DNA from: a virus
IMG/VR virus record: IMGVR_UViG_3300029893_000041
Coordinates: 1-35,380 of that record
Reading direction: 5' to 3' (one strand)
DNA: 35,380 nt
In this document: positions 8,206 through 13,617 of the stretch, in pieces
Layout of the letters: every line of letters begins with the position of its first letter
Position numbering within the stretch: the stretch's first letter is position 1
Translations under genes and position numbers: made by a program
The notes under the pieces: generated by a model
Databases searched by the model: none
What the model saw: the letters and a program-made list of their open reading frames with translations, nothing else
What the model was told of the DNA's origin: nothing

Positions 8206-8904
8206 ATGCCAGTCACCAAGGTCCATTCGAAGTGGAATAGCGGAAACCTTGTCTTTCACGACGGAGCCGGGACGAACCTTTTCTCAATTGAATCTGACGG
8301 GACCATCGACATCAAGGTCGCCGAAAAGTTCAAACTGGCTGGAACGGCCGTGACGGCCACGGCGGCCGAGATCAACAAGCTCGCCGGTGTCACGGCCGGA
8401 ACGGCCGCTGCGAGCAAGGCCCTCGTCCTCGGGGCGAACAAGAACATCGACACCATCGTCGTCGCCAACGGGGGCCTGAAGCTCGGTTCCGGTTCAGGCA
8501 CGGCCGTCACCGCGACGGCGGCCGAACTCAATGCTCTCGACAGCGCGCCCCTTGGAGCCGCCATCACCGTCGGCACGGAGACCGCGAACGTTATCAACGT
8601 CGCCGTACAATTGCAGGATGCCAACGGGGTGAATCTCGCTGTTCGCGGCTCCGTCATGGCCTACCTTTCGGACGACGCGAACGGCGACAGCCTTGTTGCC
8701 ACCGCTCCCTCCGGCGGTGTAGTTATCGGCACGAACGGTTTGGCCATCCCGCTCGTCGCGGGTAAGGCGTTTCAGCTTGTCAGCGAGGCCAATGGGGCCC
8801 TCGACCTCAACATCACCGAAACGGGGGCAAAGACGTGCTACCTCGTTCTCGTGCTGCCGAACGGCAAGCTCGCCGCCTCTGGGGCCATCACGTTTGCCGC
8901 CTAG
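8206..8904 (+). CDS. Putative phage head fibre/decoration protein with TATAAEINKL repeats
   Basis: 232-residue protein. The segment FKLAGTAVTATAAEINKLAG, followed by VTAGTAAASKALVLGANKNI, is characteristic of phage surface proteins (head fibres, tail fibres, decoration proteins). The motif recurs as GTAVTATAAELNAL about 60 residues later, showing an internal duplication. The C-terminal half (SVMAYLSDDANGDSLVATAPSGGVVIG) resembles beta-structured modules of phage decoration proteins. ATG at 8206 is preceded by AGAGGAG at 8191-8197. It probably sits on the outside of the capsid. A tail role is less likely given its place before the connector genes. Confidence 0.75.
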   Translation: MPVTKVHSKWNSGNLVFHDGAGTNLFSIESDGTIDIKVAEKFKLAGTAVTATAAEINKLAGVTAGTAAASKALVLGANKNIDTIVVANGGLKLGSGSGTAVTATAAELNALDSAPLGAAITVGTETANVINVAVQLQDANGVNLAVRGSVMAYLSDDANGDSLVATAPSGGVVIGTNGLAIPLVAGKAFQLVSEANGALDLNITETGAKTCYLVLVLPNGKLAASGAITFAA

Positions 8905-8925
8905 CGTGGGAGGGGTGAGTCTAAC

Positions 8926-9144
8926 GTGCCCGCTCTTTGCGCCGTACGCCTGATCGGCCCCGGTCCCAACGGTAACCACATCCCCGGCGAGGTTCTGATC
9001 GTTGATGGCGTCCGTGCAGCACTCCTCGTCGAGGCGGGCCACGCCACGTACGTCGGGCGGGCGCCGAAAACGGCGATGGTCGAGCCGCCCAGAAACGCCA
9101 TGCGGCCGAGGGCAAGGCCGAGGAATCCGCGCCCGCGGGGGTGA
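8926..9144 (+). CDS. Small protein of the head-tail region, unknown
   Basis: 72-residue protein starting at GTG 8926 behind GGGAGGGGTGAG. The N-terminal 45 residues (AVRLIGPGPNGNHIPGEVLIVDGVRAALLVEAGHATYVG) look like a small beta-barrel of the type often found next to phage connector genes. The C-terminal 25 residues are basic and proline-rich (RPRARPRNPRPRG), possibly DNA- or capsid-contacting. No enzymatic motif is present. The ORF ends 5 bases before a further small reading frame. Confidence 0.65.
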   Translation: MPALCAVRLIGPGPNGNHIPGEVLIVDGVRAALLVEAGHATYVGRAPKTAMVEPPRNAMRPRARPRNPRPRG

Positions 9145-9149
9145 GCTCG

Positions 9150-9302
9150 ATGTCTTGGCTCTCCCGGCTCTGCCGGCGCGGCATGGCCACTACCGCCACG
9201 TACGCGCCACCCTCGGTTCTCGTTACCGTGTCGCCCAAGTGGTGGTTTAGGTTGCTCCTGGGAAGCCCGCTTTTCAAGCCACACTCGTACACCGAGGGGT
9301 GA
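9150..9302 (+). CDS. Possible small basic protein (50 aa)
   Basis: A short frame from ATG 9150 to TGA 9302 is preceded by GGGGGTGAG (9137-9145). It overlaps no other gene except at its very end and fills the gap before the connector gene. The product (MSWLSRLCRRGMATTATYAP...) has a basic start and an aromatic segment KWWFRLLLGSPLF. No family is recognised. It is supported by its ribosome binding site and tight packing, but may be only a spacer. Confidence 0.4.
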   Translation: MSWLSRLCRRGMATTATYAPPSVLVTVSPKWWFRLLLGSPLFKPHSYTEG

Positions 9303-9307
9303 GTGAG

Positions 9308-10228
9308 GTGAACCGGTACGCCCTGGTCACCGTTACGGGTCCGGCAATCGAGCCTGTAACGCTCGCCGAAGCGAAGGAACATATCCGGCTGAGTTCGGGC
9401 TCTTTTGCTGACTCGGTGAGCACGGTCCGCTCTATCGTTCCGGCGGCCCATCAGGTCACCCCCGACTACGGTCTCGTCGGCTCGTCCGTCGAGGTCCTGG
9501 GCTACCGGGTCGTGGTCAACCTCGACGTGGGGACGGTGCCAGCGGAGGCTTCGGTGACAGCGAAGCTCCAGGAGTCGGCCGACGAGGCGAGCTGGACCGA
9601 TGTGGTGGGCGGGTCGTTCGGAACGGTGACGTCGTCGGGGCTCATCGAGCTTGCCTACACGGGCACAGCCCGCTACGTCCGCGTAGCGGCCACGGTCGCC
9701 GGGTCGGCCGTCCCGTTCGGGGCCTCAGTCGTCCGCCACACCGCCGACGCCACCGAGGACAGCCTGATTACCGGGTACATCCGGGCCGCTCGGGAAAAGG
9801 TCGAGGCCTACCTTGGCCGGACGCTCATCACCACCGTCTACGACCTCGTCCTCGACGACTGGCCGGGCGAGCCCTACATCACGCTCCCCCGGCCGCCGCT
9901 TCAGTCGGTATCGAGCGTGAAGCATTACGGCACCGACAACACCGAGCACATCATGAGCTCCGAGGACTACACCGTCGACACCTCGGACAATTTCGGCGGC
10001 ATTTTGTTCCTGCGCTATGGGAAGTCCTGGCCCACGACGACCCTTCGGCCGTACCGAGGGGTCAAGGTGCGGTTCGCAGCGGGCTACGGTGACGCGGCTT
10101 CTGCGGTCCCGCAGTACATTCGGGACAATATCAAGGTCCTTGTGGCCGCTGCGTATGGCACCAGGGGTGAAGTGGACGAGAGGCTTCTTTCCGCTCTCTC
10201 CTGGCCCGACCGAAAGGTGGGAGCCTAG
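9308..10228 (+). CDS. Head-tail connector (gp6/phiE125 gp8-like) with inserted beta domain
   Basis: Connector protein expected beneath the portal. The hallmark halves are PVTLAEAKEHIRL (16-28) and DSLITGYIRAAREKVEAYLGRTL (151-173), then YITLPRPPLQSVSSVKHY, YTVD, LRPYRGVKVRFAAGYGD and a helical end IRDNIKVLVAAAYGTRGE. In ordinary members the two halves are nearly continuous. Here about 118 residues are inserted between them, including VTAKLQESADEASWTDVVGG and TGTARYVRVAATVAG, which look like a discoidin-type beta-sandwich. The 306-residue length is therefore well above the usual (about 190). GTG 9308 is preferred over GTG 9299 because GAGGGG at 9294-9299 fits only the former. Confidence 0.82.
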   Translation: MNRYALVTVTGPAIEPVTLAEAKEHIRLSSGSFADSVSTVRSIVPAAHQVTPDYGLVGSSVEVLGYRVVVNLDVGTVPAEASVTAKLQESADEASWTDVVGGSFGTVTSSGLIELAYTGTARYVRVAATVAGSAVPFGASVVRHTADATEDSLITGYIRAAREKVEAYLGRTLITTVYDLVLDDWPGEPYITLPRPPLQSVSSVKHYGTDNTEHIMSSEDYTVDTSDNFGGILFLRYGKSWPTTTLRPYRGVKVRFAAGYGDAASAVPQYIRDNIKVLVAAAYGTRGEVDERLLSALSWPDRKVGA

Positions 10229-10579
10229 ATGCCTCGCCCGCAGCGTCGCTGGCAGCCGCCGGATCCCGGGGAGCTCCGGGACCGCGTGACCATCCAGGTG
10301 AATGCGCCGACCAGGGGGCCCACAGGCGAACCCCTGGACAACTGGGTCACCCGCGACACCGTCTGGGCGAAGGTCGAGCACCTTTCGGGTGCGGTTTACT
10401 GGCAGGCCCAGCAGGTCCAGGCCGAGACGACGCTCGTGTTCACAATCCGCTACCGCCCCGATGTTGTGTCAAGCCGCTGCCGCCTTGTCTGGGCCGGGCG
10501 GAACTTCGAGGTTAAGGAAACCGAGGACCCGAGGTCCGACCGGGTCTGGCTCATCGTCCGGGGACTCGAGGTGAAGTGA
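10229..10579 (+). CDS. Head-tail joining/head closure protein
   Basis: 116-residue protein of the phage head-tail adaptor family, which closes the head after packaging and docks the tail. Visible family features are the N-terminal PGELRDRVTIQ, then GEPLDNWVTRDTVWAKVEHLSG, TTLVFTIRYRPDVVSSRCRLVWAGRNFEV and the final WLIVRGLEVK. It begins directly after the connector stop and its end overlaps or abuts the next gene. Start ATG 10229 has GAAAGGTGGGAG just upstream. Length and beta-rich pattern match the family. Confidence 0.88.
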   Translation: MPRPQRRWQPPDPGELRDRVTIQVNAPTRGPTGEPLDNWVTRDTVWAKVEHLSGAVYWQAQQVQAETTLVFTIRYRPDVVSSRCRLVWAGRNFEVKETEDPRSDRVWLIVRGLEVK

Positions 10580-10581
10580 TT

Positions 10582-11025
10582 GTGGCTGGCAGGAGCGTCG
10601 TGGTCCTGGGAATGCCAGAACTTGAAGCCAAGCTGAGGGAGCTCGGGGATGCCGTTACAGGAGTGCTTGACCGGGCTGTTCTCGCTGGCGCCGAGCCCAT
10701 AGCTGCCGAGGCGGCCCGCCGGGCCTTTCCCATGCGCCGGACGGGTCAGCTCGCCGAGGACATCCGCGTCGTCCTTGACAACGACCCAGGTGACGAGATG
10801 GGCATGGGGCTCCTCGGGCGCCTAGCCGGAGCCCGGACGACGGCGATAGCCAGGGTGAGCCCGGCGCGGCGGTCGTTCTACGGGTTCTTTGTCGAGCACG
10901 GCGTGAGCATGTGGGATATCCCGGCGAGGCCCTTTATGCGCCCGGCCTACGACCTCTACCGGGACATGGCCGTGAGAATCGTCCGCGACTACATCGCCGA
11001 CGCAGTAAGGAGGGTTTGCCCGTGA
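10582..11025 (+). CDS. Tail completion / HK97 gp10-like neck protein
   Basis: 147-residue protein with the gp10-like pattern: a helical start (MPELEAKLRELGDAVTGVLDRAVLAGAEPIAAEAARRAF), then RRTGQLAEDIRV, a variable beta segment ending in YGFFVEHGVS, and the conserved PARPFMRPAYD with a terminal helix. These proteins sit at the neck or tail end during head-tail joining. GTG 10582 is preferred because GAGGTG at 10568-10573 is well spaced for it; GTG 10576 overlaps the previous stop but is too close to that site. Confidence 0.82.
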   Translation: MAGRSVVVLGMPELEAKLRELGDAVTGVLDRAVLAGAEPIAAEAARRAFPMRRTGQLAEDIRVVLDNDPGDEMGMGLLGRLAGARTTAIARVSPARRSFYGFFVEHGVSMWDIPARPFMRPAYDLYRDMAVRIVRDYIADAVRRVCP

Positions 11026-11438
11026 GCCTCTCCGAGTCCCTCTATGCGCATCTGACGACCCATGCCGGCCTCGCGTCCCTTGTCGCGAGCCGGGTGTACC
11101 CGGTCTACCGGCCTCTTGAGGCTCCGCTACCTGCCGTGACCTACCAGGTCATCTCGGCCGTTCCGCCGCCCCATCCGTCGGGGTCGGACCCCCCGCTCAA
11201 GTCGGTCCGGGTCCAGGTGGACTCCTGGGGGGCGACGTACGCCTCGGTGCTCGCCGTGGCCGCCGAGGTCCGGTCTGCCCTCCGGGACTACTCGGGGGTT
11301 ATGGGCGGCGATGGCGGAACCGTGGTCGAGAGGTCCTTCTGGGAGGGCGAGTCCGAGCTGTACGAGGCCGGACGGGAGGGCGCCAAGGGGCTGTTCCGAG
11401 TGAGCGCCGATTTTATCATCTGGGTCGCCGAGGGATGA
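11022..11438 (+). CDS. Tail terminator-like protein (DUF3168 type)
   Basis: 138-residue protein with the usual opening LSESLYAHLTTHAGLASLVASRVYPVYRP, then LPAVTYQVIS, VRVQVDSWGATYASVLAVAAEVRSAL and a final beta strand GLFRVSADFIIWV. This matches the family that caps the tail tube and contacts the neck. The GTG start at 11022 overlaps the previous stop (GTGA) and has AAGGAGG at 11007-11013. The frame remains open upstream of this start but overlaps the neck gene, so the extension is not used. Confidence 0.82.
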   Translation: MSLSESLYAHLTTHAGLASLVASRVYPVYRPLEAPLPAVTYQVISAVPPPHPSGSDPPLKSVRVQVDSWGATYASVLAVAAEVRSALRDYSGVMGGDGGTVVERSFWEGESELYEAGREGAKGLFRVSADFIIWVAEG

Positions 11439-11443
11439 CCTGA

Positions 11444-11779
11444 ATGCAGTCAGCGCTGCAGTGTCAACTACGTACGGTGAGGGCCGCCGCCAAGGCGGCC
11501 CTCGACCTTCTGGGCGGTGGGGCCTGCCGCGAGGCGGTCGTTGCTCAGGTTATGGCGGTTCAGTCGGCTGTCGACGCCGCGGTAGCCCTTCTGGCAGGAG
11601 AAGTGCCTGCCGCTCAGGTCCAGGCTGGCGAGGAGACATCCTGCCTGCATCCCCAGGACGCCCGGCAGAACCTGTCGACCTCGGGCACCGAGAGGTTCCT
11701 GTGCGGCCGGTGTGGGCGAGTCTACGTCCGCCCCTTCGGGTCCGGCGGGCCGTTCCTGGAAGAGAGGGGAGAGGGGTAG
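11444..11779 (+). CDS. Small helical protein with C-terminal zinc-ribbon-like motif
   Basis: 111-residue protein. Residues 5-60 are an alanine-rich helical segment (AAAKAALDLLGG, AVQSAVDAAVALLAG). The C-terminal half carries CLHPQDARQN...FLCGRCGRVYV, where Cys-x-His and Cys-x2-Cys could bind one zinc ion. It lies between the tail terminator and the first tube-like gene and ends 2 bases before that gene. A virion role is possible but not shown; it could instead be a nonstructural assembly factor. The ribosome binding site is weak (AGGGATGACCTGA before ATG). Confidence 0.6.
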   Translation: MQSALQCQLRTVRAAAKAALDLLGGGACREAVVAQVMAVQSAVDAAVALLAGEVPAAQVQAGEETSCLHPQDARQNLSTSGTERFLCGRCGRVYVRPFGSGGPFLEERGEG

Positions 11780-11781
11780 CC

Positions 11782-12516
11782 ATGACCGTCCAGGCCCTCA
11801 CGTCCTGCAAACTGTACGTTGCCCAGTACGAGCTCTCGGGCCACGTGAACAGTATGAACCTCACCGCCGAGGTTGAGCCGGTCGAGAAGACCACGTTCGG
11901 CTCGTCTGGGATGCGGGAGTACCTTCCAGGCCTTCTTACGGCACTGGCGGACTTTGTCGCCCTGTTTGAGGCCGACGGCACGGGGAAACCCGACGACGTC
12001 CTCCACGCGAAGCTCGGAGCCGAAGAGCACCTCGTCACCATGTGCCCGACGACAGGCGCAGCGGGCGAACCGGGGTACTTCTTCAAGGCGATCGAGACCC
12101 GGCTTGGTCGGTCCGGCAACGTCGGCAATGTCTTCCTTCTAAACGTCGGGGCCGTAGGGACGGGGACGCTCGTCAGGGGAACCGTGCTCATCCCGGCCTC
12201 GTCGGCGCTCACCGCGACCGGGAACAGCTCGCCCCGCGAACTCGGGGCCGTTGCCGCCGGGCAGTCCATGTGGGCCGCGCTCCACGTCATCGCCGTATCG
12301 GGCACGAGCCCCACGCTCGACCTCGTTCTGCAGAGCGACGATGCCGAGGCGTTCTCCTCACCAGCTAACCGGATTGCGTTCAGCCGGGTGACGGCCCCGA
12401 CATCCGAGCGGCTGTCAGTCGCCGGGCCCATCACGGATACCTGGTGGCGGGCGGCCTACACCATCGCCGGGACCGGGCCGTCTTTCACGCTCGTCCTGGT
12501 CGTCGGGGTGAGGTAG
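11782..12516 (+). CDS. Tail tube-like protein with extra C-terminal domain
   Basis: 244-residue protein. The opening CKLYVAQYELSGHVNSMNLTAEVEPVEKTTFGSSGMREYLPGL has the strand pattern of siphovirus tail tube subunits. The C-terminal 100 residues (MWAALHVIAVSGTSPTLDLVLQSDDAEAF...WWRAAYTIAGTGPSFTLVLVVGVR) form a further beta-rich domain, as in decorated tube proteins. ATG 11782 follows GAGAGGGG; the longer open frame upstream overlaps the zinc-ribbon gene and is rejected. A second, shorter tube-like protein lies directly downstream. Confidence 0.78.
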   Translation: MTVQALTSCKLYVAQYELSGHVNSMNLTAEVEPVEKTTFGSSGMREYLPGLLTALADFVALFEADGTGKPDDVLHAKLGAEEHLVTMCPTTGAAGEPGYFFKAIETRLGRSGNVGNVFLLNVGAVGTGTLVRGTVLIPASSALTATGNSSPRELGAVAAGQSMWAALHVIAVSGTSPTLDLVLQSDDAEAFSSPANRIAFSRVTAPTSERLSVAGPITDTWWRAAYTIAGTGPSFTLVLVVGVR

Positions 12517-12550
12517 CCCCCCGGCCCTTTATCGTCCCCTGGGTCCCACC

Positions 12551-12580
12551 GGCCCGCCGGGGGATCCCGGCGGGCCTTCA
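12551..12580 (+). terminator. Strong hairpin between the two tube-like genes
   Basis: GGCCCGCCGGG (12551-12561) pairs perfectly with CCCGGCGGGCC (12566-12576) over a 4-base loop, followed by TTCATCAT. It may be a partial terminator or an mRNA stabiliser controlling the ratio of the two tube-like proteins. Confidence 0.5.
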
Positions 12581-12603
12581 TCATCTAGGAGGTGAAGAGC
12601 ACC

Positions 12604-13011
12604 ATGGCGGTCAGGACGTTCTACAAGCCTCACCTTTCGGTGTCGGGTACCGACCTCTCGGCCTACGTGACGGCCCTGACGCTGAACTACGAGGGCGAGG
12701 CCCACGACATCACTGCTGGTAGCGATACCCGGGAGTACGTCGTGGGCCTGCGGAACTGGTCGTTCGAGGCCACGTTCAACCAGGACCGAGCGGCCGGAGC
12801 GGTCGACGCTACCCTGTTTCCCCTTGTGGGCGCGGAGTCGTTCGCCGTCGTTATCCGCGAGCAGACCGACGCCGTAAGCCAGACAAACCCGCAGTATACC
12901 GGCAACGCCCTTCTGCTGAGCTACCCGGTCATCAGCGGGACTGTCGGCCGGGTCGAGCAACCGGCGGTCCGCTTCCAGGGCAGCGGAACGCTCACGAGGT
13001 CGATCTCGTAA
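12604..13011 (+). CDS. Second tail tube-like protein
   Basis: 135-residue protein whose N-terminal part (KPHLSVSGTDLSAYVTALTLNYEGEAHDITAGSDTREYVVGLRNWSFEATF) aligns by eye with the upstream 244-residue protein: SG..LSA.V..L.L..E......T....REY..GL. It ends with VRFQGSGTLTRSIS, a typical tube-protein ending. It could be the main tube subunit, with the longer protein a minor or decorated subunit, or the reverse. ATG 12604 is correctly spaced behind AGGAGGTG (12587-12594); the GTG at 12592 lies inside that site. Confidence 0.75.
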   Translation: MAVRTFYKPHLSVSGTDLSAYVTALTLNYEGEAHDITAGSDTREYVVGLRNWSFEATFNQDRAAGAVDATLFPLVGAESFAVVIREQTDAVSQTNPQYTGNALLLSYPVISGTVGRVEQPAVRFQGSGTLTRSIS

Positions 13012-13040
13012 GCAAGGACCAAATCAGGGGGTGAGTCTGA

Positions 13041-13466
13041 ATGAGTCAAGGTTATAGGAAAAACCGTCGTGGGCATGAGGTCGAGGGCGTCAGGTGCTCC
13101 CTCGGCCTTCTCCACTTCGACCTTGGCGCCATGAGGAAGGCGCAGGGGGCGCTTGGCAAGCCCTTCCGCGCAATCGTCGAGGCCCTGGCGGACGAGGATG
13201 TCGAGGCCGTCGCCACACTTGCCTGGGCGGGTCTTCTTCGTCACCAGCCCGAGATGACGCGGGAGCGCGTCGAGGAGGAGCTCACGGTGCGGACGTTCCG
13301 CGAGGTGTTTCTCGCCCTCGACGAGGCCCTGGCGCCCTACGTCTACGGGCCGGAGAGGGCGCGAGAAATCCTGAAGCTCCGGGATAAGGCCCTGCAGGAG
13401 GCAGGTCGGACGGTGGCGGGTCTAAACCCTCCGCCTTCCGAGTCCCAGGAGATGACACCCTCCTAG
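13041..13466 (+). CDS. Tail assembly chaperone (gpG-like)
   Basis: 141-residue protein in the slot between tube and tape measure. The sequence fits a small helical chaperone: DLGAMRKAQGALGKPFRAIVEALADEDVEAVATLAWAGLLRHQPEMTRERVEEELT, with a flexible end NPPPSESQEMTPS. In lambda-like phages this gene has a second, frameshifted product that bridges tape measure and tube protein, and the same layout is present here (see next entries). ATG 13041 has GGGGGTGAG upstream. Confidence 0.78.
   Translation: MSQGYRKNRRGHEVEGVRCSLGLLHFDLGAMRKAQGALGKPFRAIVEALADEDVEAVATLAWAGLLRHQPEMTRERVEEELTVRTFREVFLALDEALAPYVYGPERAREILKLRDKALQEAGRTVAGLNPPPSESQEMTPS
13424..13430 (+). promoter_or_regulatory. Candidate -1 ribosomal frameshift site (A AAC CCT)
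   Basis: The heptamer A AAC CCT sits in the zero frame of the chaperone gene and has the canonical X XXY YYZ form. A -1 slip here leaves the ribosome in the frame that is open from 13388 to 13612. It lies about 35 bases before the zero-frame stop, a usual distance. Confidence 0.6.
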
Positions 13467-13615
13467 CCCTGGGGCTCGGCCTCCTTGGTTACACGCTCGA
13501 CGACTTTCACCGCATGACGCTCTACGAGTTCCGCTGCGCCGTCGTCGGCGCGAGCCTGCGCGTGCCGCGCGAGACCCGCGAGAGGGTCCTCGACCTGCTT
13601 GAACGGGAGGGTTAG
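13430..13615 (+). CDS. Frameshifted extension of the tail assembly chaperone (gpGT-like)
   Basis: An open segment in the -1 frame, with no good start codon of its own, begins within the chaperone gene and ends with TAG at 13615, just before the tape measure start. Its product (SAFRVPGDDTLLALGLGLLGYTLDDFHRMTLYEFRCAVVGASL...) reads like a real protein: helical, with LDDFHRMTLYEF characteristic of second tail-chaperone ORFs. Slippage at 13424-13430 would give a fused protein of about 191 residues (130 from the first frame plus 61). Without frameshifting the segment would be untranslated. Confidence 0.68.
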   Translation, partial: SAFRVPGDDTLLALGLGLLGYTLDDFHRMTLYEFRCAVVGASLRVPRETRERVLDLLEREG

Positions 13616-13617
13616 CC

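Noticed and set aside
11461-11781. Upstream 107-codon extension of the tube-like protein frame
   Set aside because: It overlaps the whole zinc-ribbon gene and shows no protein-like pattern; the ATG at 11782 has a good ribosome binding site.
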